Shown here: piece by piece, positions 23,512-31,773 of the stretch
Numbering within the stretch: the stretch's first letter is position 1
How the letters are laid out: every line of letters starts with the position of its first letter
Source of the DNA: Deltaproteobacteria bacterium
Lineage (GTDB): Bacteria > Myxococcota > Myxococcia > SLRQ01
Assembly: GCA_007130885.1 (NCBI GenBank)
Contig: SLRQ01000067.1
Coordinates: 1 to 33,704, forward strand
Direction of reading: 5' to 3'
Length of the DNA: 33,704 nucleotides
Made by a program: the position numbers and the translations under genes
The notes under the pieces: model-generated
Database searches by the model: none
Told to the model about the DNA's origin: nothing
Seen by the model: the letters and a program-made list of their open reading frames with translations, nothing else

Positions 23512-24366
23512 ATGCTCGCCGGAATACACCGATGGATTGTCGAACACGATGAGCGCTGGTCGTTCCTGGCTCCCTACATGCTGCTGGCGGTAACGCTGGC
23601 GATTTTTTGGGGCTTGTTTTGGCTGGTAGTAGTGGTAGCGGTTCACCTGGCCTTCGAGATAATCAAGCAGCACGACGTCGGCGTAAGACGAGCGGTTTCG
23701 CCTCCAGAAATACTGGTTGCGGAACGGGAAATGCTGGGAGGCGCAAGGGAAGGAGGAAGCACCGCTCTGGCTGTGCAACCGATGACCGGAGAAGAGGTTA
23801 GCGCCGAGGCCATCAGTTCCCGGAATCCCAGTCGACCATTCATGCCGCTTCCTGTGCTGACCCGCAGCCTTTGGGAACTGAAGTTGGACCTTGGGCTGGT
23901 TCTCTGCGCCTTGGCTCTAGGCGTGTACCTGGACGTAATCTTCGGCATAGCCGGCTTGAGGGCCGGCGCCCAAGCAGCCCGAGTCGTCAGGGGTCTTCTG
24001 ATGTCTCTCGACGAGGCAGCGCTCGTCGGAAGCAAGCTCAAGGAAGCAGTGGGGACCAAGCTGCGTCCGGTGCTCTCTTCCCTAGCTCTTGTCGCGGCCC
24101 GTGTTCTACCCCGTGCCGGTAAGTTCCCATTGAACAATCCATCAGCCCCGGAAACCGAGCTACAACCGTCTCTCACAAAACAGGAAGATCTAGATGACCG
24201 GGTGGAGCTTTGGGGCGGCTGGCTTTCGCGGCGTTGGAATATGGGAGACCGGCTGTCCCTTGCCTTTTTGCTGCTGAATCTCTTCTTGCTCGTCGCGGCC
24301 CCGTTATTCACACAGCTTTCGGGAATGGAAGTGATAGAGGGGATACTGGCCGAGCTTCATCCCTGA
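23512..24366 (+). CDS. Membrane protein of unknown family
   Basis: This 284-residue protein has three hydrophobic regions. The first is near residues 17-45 (YMLLAVTLAIFWGLFWLVVVVAVHLAF), the second near 125-147 (LDLGLVLCALALGVYLDVIFGIAG), and the third near the C-terminus (LSLAFLLLNLFLLVAAPLF). Between them lie a polar, Ser/Pro/Glu-rich loop and an amphipathic, possibly membrane-lying segment with repeated Leu and Ala (VGSKLKEAVGTKLRPVLSSL). No catalytic motif or known domain is apparent to me. The start is not supported by a clear ribosome-binding site. Codon pattern, length and the absence of a competing opposite-strand gene support it as real. Confidence 0.65.
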   Translation: MLAGIHRWIVEHDERWSFLAPYMLLAVTLAIFWGLFWLVVVVAVHLAFEIIKQHDVGVRRAVSPPEILVAEREMLGGAREGGSTALAVQPMTGEEVSAEAISSRNPSRPFMPLPVLTRSLWELKLDLGLVLCALALGVYLDVIFGIAGLRAGAQAARVVRGLLMSLDEAALVGSKLKEAVGTKLRPVLSSLALVAARVLPRAGKFPLNNPSAPETELQPSLTKQEDLDDRVELWGGWLSRRWNMGDRLSLAFLLLNLFLLVAAPLFTQLSGMEVIEGILAELHP

Positions 24367-24386
24367 CGCCTCGAAGCGAACAGAGC

Positions 24387-24905
24387 TCAAGTCCGGTCGT
24401 AGGCAAGCTGATAGCTTACCGGCCTTGGCAATCTATCGAAGCTCACCGAAACATTCAGTGTAAGACGTCTGCCATCGGGATCGAGGCTGTACTCATGCGT
24501 GTAGCCTCCATCATCGGCTTCCATCCTTACGCGCAGAACACCATCGACAATGTTCGCGCTGAAGCGACCGGTACCATCTTCGATGCTCATGTCCACCTTC
24601 TCTCCGTTGGAAGGCAGAGTCATTGCGGGCCTGTCTCCCGAACTGATGGTAACGGCATCGTGCGCGAGATCGATACGAAGACGAGCCTCCGGCTGTGCCT
24701 GACGGCGGAGGCGGCGGCGAGCAATGGAACGCGTGAGGGGACTCATCTCGGCGAGAGCCGGCTCGAATGCCTTCATGACATCGTCGCTTGCCTTCTCATT
24801 GAGCACATAGCTTCCCGCTAGGCACGTGTCGTCCCCGGCAATCTCCACCGGAATGAGCCAGCATAAAAGAACCGCAAGAACGAAAGCTCTGGCGTGAAAC
24901 CGCAT
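24387..24905 (-). CDS. Small exported protein of unknown function
   Basis: This 172-residue protein begins with a signal peptide (FVLAVLLCWLIPVEIAG) and has a single Cys soon after the predicted cleavage site (DDTCLAGSYVLN). The N-terminal part after cleavage is an amphipathic helical stretch ending in RRRLRRQ. The remainder is beta-rich (LRIDLAHDAVTISSG, GRFSANIVDGVLRVRMEADD and YEHEYS-like strands), giving a lipocalin- or calycin-like outline. No conserved domain can be named. The start ATG 24905 has gggg just upstream. It faces the membrane-protein gene at 23512-24366 tail to tail, 20 bp apart. Confidence 0.65.
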   Translation of the reverse strand: MRFHARAFVLAVLLCWLIPVEIAGDDTCLAGSYVLNEKASDDVMKAFEPALAEMSPLTRSIARRRLRRQAQPEARLRIDLAHDAVTISSGDRPAMTLPSNGEKVDMSIEDGTGRFSANIVDGVLRVRMEADDGGYTHEYSLDPDGRRLTLNVSVSFDRLPRPVSYQLAYDRT

Positions 24906-24970
24906 CTATCCCCCATCGCCTTCATATTCATTCTACCGGCACAAAGGAAGGCATCCCCTTCCAACAGTAC

Positions 24971-26134
24971 CTACCCCGCTTCTTCCAGCCGAAGCCGCGG
25001 CAGATACCTCCCGCCGTCGAGCTGCTGAAGAAACCGCACCAGCCCTTCGCGCACCTCGCAGCGAAGCTTCCATAGCGCCCCGGAATCCACCGCCGATACC
25101 AAGGCTCTAAGCTGGACGGTTTTTTCGGTGGCGTCAGTGACAATCAAGCCCCACTCCCTACCGTCCCATTTGTCACTGGCGCGGCATAGGCGTTGCACCT
25201 CCTCCCTGACCATTTCCACCGGCACCCGGTAATCCGCGTGAAGAAAGACTGTTCCAAGCAGATCCGGTCGTCCTTTCGTCCAATTTTGAAAAGGCTGCTC
25301 TAGAAAACGACTGACGGGAACGACCAGGCGACGCTGGTCCCAAACCCGCACGACCACGTAAGTCAGCGTTATCTCCTCGACGAACCCCCACTCGTTCTCG
25401 ATGATCACCGTGTCATCGATGCGGATGGGTTGGGTTATGGAGAGCTGGAGACCGGCGATCAGATTGGAGATGGACTTTTGCGCCGCAAGCCCGACTATGA
25501 GCCCAACGATTCCCGCGGAGGCCAAAACGGAGGTCCCAATCGAACGGAGCACCTCGAACTGCAGGAGCGCCAAGGACACTCCCACGAACACCAGAACGAT
25601 AGTCGCTACCTTCCGCAGCACCAGCACCTGAGTGCGGACGCTGCGCGAGCGTGAAACGTCCCCCTCGGCGACAAACCGCTTTTCCAGCCCCCATGCCACG
25701 ACCTTGACGGCGCGTATGGCCAGCCATGTAGCAGCGAGAATAAAGCCCAGAACAAAAATCAAACGAAGTGCCGCCTGAACGGCCTCGTGCAGGGGCAGCT
25801 GAATCCACAAGATGGTCAGAACACCCAGGACCACGAGCATCGCCACTGGGCCGCGGCTCTCGGCCACCAGCCGGTCGTCCCACTCGACCTTGGTGCGCCG
25901 TGCAAGCCTGGCCAGCAGCCTACGCAAGACCCAGGCCGCAAGCAGGCCTACCAGCGAAGCCAGCAAAGCCAGAGCCAGCAAACCAACCCACTGCCCTGAT
26001 GGGGTGTCGAAGAATGCATGGTCGGGGAACCAACCGATGATCGCTTCAAGCGGGTCTCGCTCGTCTTCGGTCTTTTGTCGCCAAAGCGCCATCGACGCCA
26101 GCGGAAGAAAAGGTCTGGAGAGCAAGTAAGACAT
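24971..26134 (-). CDS. Small-conductance mechanosensitive channel family protein (MscS-like)
   Basis: This 387-residue inner-membrane protein has about five hydrophobic spans. They include the Gly/Ala-rich pore-lining helix region SIGTSVLASAGIVGLIVGLAAQKSISNLIAGLQL, the most conserved part of MscS channels. After it come the beta domain (PIRIDDTVIIENEWGFVEEITLTYVVVRVWD and VVPVSRFLEQPFQNWTK) and a C-terminal alpha/beta domain. The channel opens under membrane tension to release solutes during osmotic downshock. It is longer than E. coli MscS because of extra N-terminal helices. The start could instead be the ATG at 26092, which has no better ribosome-binding site. Confidence 0.88.
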   Translation of the reverse strand: MSYLLSRPFLPLASMALWRQKTEDERDPLEAIIGWFPDHAFFDTPSGQWVGLLALALLASLVGLLAAWVLRRLLARLARRTKVEWDDRLVAESRGPVAMLVVLGVLTILWIQLPLHEAVQAALRLIFVLGFILAATWLAIRAVKVVAWGLEKRFVAEGDVSRSRSVRTQVLVLRKVATIVLVFVGVSLALLQFEVLRSIGTSVLASAGIVGLIVGLAAQKSISNLIAGLQLSITQPIRIDDTVIIENEWGFVEEITLTYVVVRVWDQRRLVVPVSRFLEQPFQNWTKGRPDLLGTVFLHADYRVPVEMVREEVQRLCRASDKWDGREWGLIVTDATEKTVQLRALVSAVDSGALWKLRCEVREGLVRFLQQLDGGRYLPRLRLEEAG

Positions 26135-26152
26135 TACAGCCGCCTACCGGGA

Positions 26153-26223
26153 GAAGCGGGCGGACGTCAAGCTCGGGCGAAGCAGGCGGTAAAGCCCGCA
26201 AGGGCCTGCCCCTGCTTCCGCCC
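26153..26223. repeat. GC-rich inverted/direct repeat cluster between mrp and the channel gene
   Basis: gaagcgggcgg (26153-26163) recurs as gaagcaggcgg (26179-26189). gggcgaagcagg (26175-26186) pairs with cctgcttccgccc (26211-26223) with one bulged C. The resulting hairpin sits downstream of mrp on the minus strand and could end its transcript, though no T-run follows. It also resembles a REP-type element. Confidence 0.4.
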
Positions 26224-26283
26224 ATGCCTACAGCATCTTCATGCCAAAAGGCCGCGGGCCCTCGAGCCTTCGAGCCATCTCGA

Positions 26284-27174
26284 CTACCCCGGCGCCGTCT
26301 CCAGCAGCGAGCGGACTATTCGAGTGAATGCCTTCGCTGTCTCGGAGTGGGACTTTGCCCGTACTATGGGCGTACCACTGTCTCCGGCGAGGACTACCTC
26401 GGGAGCGATGGGAACGGAACCCAGGAACGGAACTCCCATCTCCTCGGCCATTACGCGCCCACCGTCGGCCCCGAAAATGCCGACTGTCTCACCACAGCTC
26501 GGACACGAATAACCACTCATGTTCTCCACCACACCAAGTACTGGAAGACTCATCTGCCTGCAAAAAGTGATGCATCGGCGGACGTCCTGAACAGCTAGAT
26601 CTTGGGGAGTTGTTACCACCACGGCTCCATCAGCATCATCGATGAGCTGTGCCACCGCCATGGGCTCATCCCCCGTCCCCGGCGGGGAGTCGACCACCAG
26701 ATAGTCGAGCTCGCCCCAATCCACATCCTTGAGGAATTGGTTGATGACGCCAAATTTCCGAGGACCGCGCCAGAGCACGGCGTCATCGCGCTCCCGCAGC
26801 AGAAATCCGATCGACATCGCTGACAATGTACCGGGGCCGCAGTCGACCTCGACCGGCCGCAAGGACTCACCCTCAGCGGGTATACGTGCGTTCTCTATAT
26901 TCAACAGCTTCGGCACACTCGGCCCGTGGATGTCGATATCGATGATTCCCACCCGCTTGCCGGCCATTGCCAGGCCCGCGGCCAAGTTCACCGCCACGGT
27001 GCTCTTTCCGACTCCACCCTTACCGGAAAGCACCATGACCTTGTGCCGTATCCGACACATGCGGGATGCCAGCAAACGCCGCTCCGCGAACTTTTCGTCA
27101 CCCTCACCCGGCTGCTTCTCGCGGACCGAGCAACTAGAATCATCACATGAATCACATGTCTTTCCGCTCTTCAT
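26284..27174 (-). CDS. mrp: Mrp/NBP35-family P-loop ATPase, Fe-S cluster carrier
   Basis: This 296-residue cytoplasmic protein is an ATPase scaffold/carrier for iron-sulfur clusters. The deviant Walker A SGKGGVGKSTVAVNL is at about 50-64, followed by DIDIHGPSVP and VDSPPGTGDEP. The bridging-cluster motif CPSC (Cys224, Cys227) is in GYSCPSCGETVG. The N-terminus has three Cys (CDSCDDSSC, residues 7-15), comparable in place to the extra N-terminal cluster of NBP35 proteins, and there is no DUF59/MIP18 domain. ATG 27174 has agagg upstream. It lies 64 bp downstream of the giant CoA-activase gene on the same strand. That protein needs an Fe-S cluster, so a cluster-supply role for Mrp is plausible. 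Confidence 0.92.
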   Translation of the reverse strand: MKSGKTCDSCDDSSCSVREKQPGEGDEKFAERRLLASRMCRIRHKVMVLSGKGGVGKSTVAVNLAAGLAMAGKRVGIIDIDIHGPSVPKLLNIENARIPAEGESLRPVEVDCGPGTLSAMSIGFLLRERDDAVLWRGPRKFGVINQFLKDVDWGELDYLVVDSPPGTGDEPMAVAQLIDDADGAVVVTTPQDLAVQDVRRCITFCRQMSLPVLGVVENMSGYSCPSCGETVGIFGADGGRVMAEEMGVPFLGSVPIAPEVVLAGDSGTPIVRAKSHSETAKAFTRIVRSLLETAPG

Positions 27175-27238
27175 TCCTATCCTCTGTACCCCCGAATTAG
27201 TACCCGGCCCTCAACACTGCTCTTCCCGCATGCCCGGC

Positions 27239-30200
27239 TCATGCAACAACCGATCTCCCCGGGCTCATCCTGTCATCCGGAGACACACGCGGCCGGAGGC
27301 CTCTCCCTCTCCTTGGATCCTCCCGCATTTCCTTGCGACGCCGCCAATCCGCATGCACCTCGAATGCAAAGCTGTCGAGAATCTCGGGATCGATGGGATC
27401 GCCATTCAGCGAGAGGGTAAGTGAACGCAACCCCTCGCGTTCCGCCACATGGAAGAAGTGTGCCTCTGAAAGCTTGTTCGGCATGCACTCCAGGGGACCT
27501 ACGCTCACCACGCCGTCGATGTGGCCGTGCCTCCACTCATGTACCGGCCCACCCAAGGTCAGGACCGCCTCACCGCGAAGGTCGTCCCGCAGATAATCGG
27601 CGGCCGCCCCGAGAGCGTCACGAACGGTAGTACGGTTCGGCCAGCCCATACATTTTCCCATCGCGTCGTAAAGCGTCGCTCTAATGAGTGTTTGAATAAA
27701 ACGGCTGACCTGTGCTCCAAAAGCCGCTACGGACGTATCCAGACGATTACAGTGCTCGGTGTACTCGAGCCACTCGTTGAAGGGAGCAAACCTCGCTCGA
27801 ATGCCCCTTTGCTCTAGCTTGTTCACGACCCAATCATTCGAAAACTCATCGCAACGCACGTATATCTCACCAACTAAGAGTACAGTCGGCATGTCGCGAT
27901 CTTCGCGGACCACCGAGTACTCCGCTGCCGCCTGTCGCAATAGCTCAGCGCAGCCGAAGAGATCGCGGCTGGCGACCTGTCCAAGCGCGGCAGGCAAGGA
28001 TAGATCCGTGCCGCCTCCGCCTTCCAGCAATTGCGCCAACTCCTGCATCTTACGCCTGTGGATGTCCTCCGCGGCGCCAGGCCATCTCTCAGCGGGCCGG
28101 GCATCATAGAGCCCCTCCAAAAGGAGATCGGACGCAACCAGGCCGGTAAAGGTGAGAGCCGACATGCCTCCCGGAACCCCTTCGAAGTATCCCGCGTCCG
28201 AAGGCGACCAAACTCGAACCCTGTTTCTCCAACCGAGTCGTTCGAGGACGATCTTGTGCAGAAGGTTATAGACACCGAACCTGCAAGGCCCTCGCACTGT
28301 CGTGGGCATTATGAAAGCAAATCGCTCACGCTCATTCTGCTCACTCTCCAGCCTCTGAAGCAAACTTCCCAGGGTGAGCATCATTGGAAGGCATTCCTTG
28401 CCGCTGGTGTATCGTCGTCCCACCCGCACCGTGTCACGGTCGGCTAGCGGCAAGGCCTCGGCTTTCAGTCCCGTGGCGCGCATGCAGGCGGCGACGGCCT
28501 CGGAACCGGGACCCATTCTTGGCACCAGCACAACCTCGCCGCGCCTGCGAATATCGGGGACTGTCTCCTTCCTTCTCTTGAACAGCCTCGAATCTCGAGG
28601 ACTCCTACGAGCTCGCCCCGAAAGATCCTCTTTCACGCAATGGAGAAAAGCCTCGACCCGAGTCCGCGTTCCCGCGTCTCCGGAATGCCCATCGGTCTCT
28701 ATGACCGCAAAAGGTCGACCTTCCATGCTCCAAGCGAAAAAGTGAAGAGTAAAGCTGTCCGGACCGCAGGAGTAATTGCTGCAATATATGGCATAGGTAC
28801 CGGAACTCCTGCGAACCTGGTGCGCAGCTCGAAGGTTTCGCTGACTGTAACCCCAGTAGATGTTTTCCAAGACCGGAACGGTCTCGTCAATCTCGTAACA
28901 ATCCACCGGTATGGCTATCGATCCCTGCTCCCTCAAAATTGCCGGCACATTGGAGTTGAGAACGGTATTGTGGATTGTATAAGAGCGTCCCAATACGACC
29001 ACGGGAGTGATCTCGTTCTCCTCGCAAAACCGAAGCGCGCGATTACCGCTCCGAATACATCCCTCGTCGAAAGCTCCTTGCGCCTGCTTTGCAAGGTCGA
29101 ATGCCCGCCGCCGAATCATGGGTGGAACCCGAAGGGAACGGGCCAGCTTCTCGCAGCTCCGCTTGAACTCCAACGAGTCGAGACCTTCCACGCCGATGTC
29201 TATTACCGGCGATAGAATTCGGGGAGCAAGAGGCCCGAGATCGCTCTTTATGAGATCCGGGCTGCCCTGGACTATGGGACAGGTTGTTGCGACACCTTCG
29301 TCTCTCGTCCTCGGGATCGAGAGCAACATTGGAAGGAACAGCCAGTCGATCCGCTCTTCCGAGAAGGCTCCAGCTACACCGTGCATGAGCTGCATGGGGG
29401 CGCAGAAGGGCACGTTGGCCAGCTCGATTCCATGCTTGAGCAGCGAGCCATCCGCGCGGGTTTTCACCGACAGATCAAAGCCGCACTCTCGCAGATAAGT
29501 CGCAAAAAACGGGAAAAGGCCTTTTAGCTGAAACTCGTCACTGATTCCAATGACGGGTCTTCCCCGGGGCCTGGATACTTCTTCAACTATTCTCTCCACA
29601 AGAGCTGCTCGCTCTCGGAAAGGATCGGGAGCCAGATCCGGCAGCTTCCGGCGGCGCGTGCCCTTATCCCAAAGCGAGCAGCCCCCACCCCAAGTAAACC
29701 GATTGCTCGAATCCTCGACGACCGTGGAGATCCTGTCGATGCGACAATGGTTCCCCGAGCCTCCGCAACCCTTCTTGGACCGGCAGACGAAGGTGTCTCG
29801 CGATTCTATCTTAGCCGCGAGAAAACGCTGGAGGTCGACCGGCTCCGCGGAAGAAACCTGCTCCTTCAGTGAAAGCAGAGCAATACCGAGAGCACCGGTA
29901 GTCCCCGGATTCGGAGGAATTATCACCTCGCTACCGGTCTGACGCGCTACCGCCGCGGCCAAGGCATCAGAAGAGAAAGGCATTCCCTGGCAGAAGATAA
30001 CCTCACCCACGGACCGACTTCCTTTTACCCGGTTCAAGTAGTTCTGGACAATGGAGTCATATATTCCGGCGATGATGGAGGCACGCTCCACTCCTGCAGC
30101 GACGGCCTCATCGATGATCTCGGCCATGAACACGGAGCAGTGCTGACCCAATGAAACGCCGTCCTTCGCGGAGAGCGCTTCTTCGTTGAGTTCTTGAACC

Positions 30201-31567
30201 GACTTCACTCCCTCGAACCTTCGCCCCTGCTCCTCGATGAAAGAGCCGGTTCCGGCGCTGCATGCCTCGTTCATTGCAGCGTCTATCACCTTACCGTCAG
30301 CAAGCCGAATGTACTTGGCGTCCTGACCTCCAATCTCGAAGATGGTATCGACTCTAGAGTCGAAGTGAAGCGCACCCTCGGCGTGAGCAGCAATTTCGTT
30401 GAGGATGAAGACCGGCCTCGCGCCATAGCACGACGCGAGAAGAGAGCCCACGATCTCCCGGCCGCTTCCAGTCGCCCCCACAGCCGTAACCGGGCGACCT
30501 CCGGCAGGACCGTCCACGAAGCGGCGCAACAAACTTTGAGCAGCGCCTACCGGATCTCCGCTGGTTCTACCGTAACCCTCCCAGATGGGCTCTCTCGTGG
30601 AGGTGTCCAGTGCAACCAGCTTCGAGCCCGTGGAGCCTATGTCGAAGCCAAGGATGAGATCGCCACCCTTGGATACATCCTCGGGTTCGGGGAGCCTCGG
30701 CATCCTGCGAACGGAGGACAGATAGGAGGAAAGCGCGGGGATCCGCTCGAAGGCCGCACCCGCCCCTTTTGGTCTCGGCAACGAAACGACGGAAGACGAT
30801 CCATCTTCCACTGTTAGAGCCGCGCCGAGCGCATCGTAATATAGGGCGTCGTCGGACGACGTCGGCTTGAGCCGCATCCCGTTTCTTGAAAGAAACTCCT
30901 CGAAGGTCTTCCTGGCCCGCTCGGACTGACTCACCCCTCCCAGGAGGATGACATCGGGAGGTGAAAGGAGCGGCTTGATCAGCACCTGAACATTCTCGCA
31001 AACCGCGTCGAACAGACCAGCCAAGATTCGAGAATGAGACTCCCCCTTGTTGGCGAGGTGCGTCATATCGGTCTTTAGAATGACGGGGCACCGTCCGGAG
31101 AGCGGTGCTGGGTTCTCGACCTCCGAGCACAAACGATCCGCCTCCTCCGTCTCCAGGCCGAAGCGCTCCACGAGCTGCCGCAGGAAGTTTCCGGTACCCT
31201 GCGAGCAGCGAGAGTTTTCCCTATAAACCTCGTTGCCCTCGGCGCGAAGCTCGAGGACTGAAAAACCGTGGCTCCCGATGGAAATCAAAGTGGCCGGCTC
31301 GTCACCGGAAAGGAAGCGATGCGCCGCCGCCCTGGCCTGCCGCGATGGAACGCGAGGAAGTGCAATCTCCCGCCCCAACCGGCCGGTCACGGCCGCATCC
31401 ACTTCTCTCTCCCAGTCATCGCCCAGCATCTCACGGAGGCAGCGCAACGGATTCTTGCCGTGATCCTCCTTGCGACGGCCGGTCCAGCGCAGCCCTTGCT
31501 GGTCGCGGACGATCTCGACGACCTTCACTGTTTCCGCGCCAATATCGATTCCAAGGTACTTCTTCAT
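27239..31567 (-). CDS. Giant 2-hydroxyacyl-CoA dehydratase activase-type protein (double BadF/BadG domains, DUF2229, HgdB-like region)
   Basis: This protein has 1,442 residues. The first ASKHA domain (about 1-255) begins LGIDIGAETVKVV and keeps Cys121 in RCSQGTGNF, but the usual GGQD motif is replaced by SIGSHGF. The second (about 303-565) is canonical: GFDIGSTGSK, ATGSGREI, FEIGGQDAKYI (410-420), Cys436 in NEACSAGTGSF, Cys477 in GQHCSVFMAE, and CQGMPF. A Cys cluster follows (Cys595, 601, 608, 630), then a DUF2229-type region starting PVIGISDEFQ and a long HgdB-like C-terminus with further Cys. Family members couple ATP hydrolysis to low-potential electron transfer through a [4Fe-4S] cluster. 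Similar giants are known in many bacteria, but their substrate is generally unknown. An SD-like gaaggag/ggggg precedes ATG 31567. The promoter faces the gene at 31772. Confidence 0.88.
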   Translation of the reverse strand: MKKYLGIDIGAETVKVVEIVRDQQGLRWTGRRKEDHGKNPLRCLREMLGDDWEREVDAAVTGRLGREIALPRVPSRQARAAAHRFLSGDEPATLISIGSHGFSVLELRAEGNEVYRENSRCSQGTGNFLRQLVERFGLETEEADRLCSEVENPAPLSGRCPVILKTDMTHLANKGESHSRILAGLFDAVCENVQVLIKPLLSPPDVILLGGVSQSERARKTFEEFLSRNGMRLKPTSSDDALYYDALGAALTVEDGSSSVVSLPRPKGAGAAFERIPALSSYLSSVRRMPRLPEPEDVSKGGDLILGFDIGSTGSKLVALDTSTREPIWEGYGRTSGDPVGAAQSLLRRFVDGPAGGRPVTAVGATGSGREIVGSLLASCYGARPVFILNEIAAHAEGALHFDSRVDTIFEIGGQDAKYIRLADGKVIDAAMNEACSAGTGSFIEEQGRRFEGVKSVQELNEEALSAKDGVSLGQHCSVFMAEIIDEAVAAGVERASIIAGIYDSIVQNYLNRVKGSRSVGEVIFCQGMPFSSDALAAAVARQTGSEVIIPPNPGTTGALGIALLSLKEQVSSAEPVDLQRFLAAKIESRDTFVCRSKKGCGGSGNHCRIDRISTVVEDSSNRFTWGGGCSLWDKGTRRRKLPDLAPDPFRERAALVERIVEEVSRPRGRPVIGISDEFQLKGLFPFFATYLRECGFDLSVKTRADGSLLKHGIELANVPFCAPMQLMHGVAGAFSEERIDWLFLPMLLSIPRTRDEGVATTCPIVQGSPDLIKSDLGPLAPRILSPVIDIGVEGLDSLEFKRSCEKLARSLRVPPMIRRRAFDLAKQAQGAFDEGCIRSGNRALRFCEENEITPVVVLGRSYTIHNTVLNSNVPAILREQGSIAIPVDCYEIDETVPVLENIYWGYSQRNLRAAHQVRRSSGTYAIYCSNYSCGPDSFTLHFFAWSMEGRPFAVIETDGHSGDAGTRTRVEAFLHCVKEDLSGRARRSPRDSRLFKRRKETVPDIRRRGEVVLVPRMGPGSEAVAACMRATGLKAEALPLADRDTVRVGRRYTSGKECLPMMLTLGSLLQRLESEQNERERFAFIMPTTVRGPCRFGVYNLLHKIVLERLGWRNRVRVWSPSDAGYFEGVPGGMSALTFTGLVASDLLLEGLYDARPAERWPGAAEDIHRRKMQELAQLLEGGGGTDLSLPAALGQVASRDLFGCAELLRQAAAEYSVVREDRDMPTVLLVGEIYVRCDEFSNDWVVNKLEQRGIRARFAPFNEWLEYTEHCNRLDTSVAAFGAQVSRFIQTLIRATLYDAMGKCMGWPNRTTVRDALGAAADYLRDDLRGEAVLTLGGPVHEWRHGHIDGVVSVGPLECMPNKLSEAHFFHVAEREGLRSLTLSLNGDPIDPEILDSFAFEVHADWRRRKEMREDPRRGRGLRPRVSPDDRMSPGRSVVA

Positions 31568-31701
31568 GTTTCCCCCACTCCTTCTTCACTGAAAGCTAGA
31601 GGTTCGAGGATGGATTAGTCGGCGCAGCTTAGCCCGCATCGGCTCCAGCGTCACCACCTTCGACCTTTCATTTCATCCGCCGTCCGCGTGAGCATGACCG
31701 G

Positions 31702-31719
31702 CTGGACTCATGACTCCAG
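31702..31719. promoter_or_regulatory. Near-perfect palindrome in the divergent promoter region (candidate operator)
   Basis: ctggactcatgactccag reads the same on both strands except for one C/C pair (31707 and 31714), with a TCATGA centre. It lies between the activase gene (starting at 31567 leftward) and the gene starting at 31772 rightward. A dimeric repressor binding here could control both. No promoter boxes are clear enough to position it precisely. Confidence 0.45.
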
Positions 31720-31749
31720 CGCTCGTAGAGTCTCAGGGAGCGGGTGTAA

Positions 31750-31773
31750 CGATTAAGTAAGGCGCGATTAAGT
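31750..31773 (+). repeat. 9-bp direct repeat at the start of the acyl-CoA dehydrogenase-like gene
   Basis: cgattaagt occurs at 31750-31758 and again at 31765-31773, exactly 15 bp apart, the second copy overlapping the GTG start codon. Sites repeated about 1.5 helical turns apart just before a gene could bind a regulator or affect translation. Chance duplication is possible. Confidence 0.35.
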
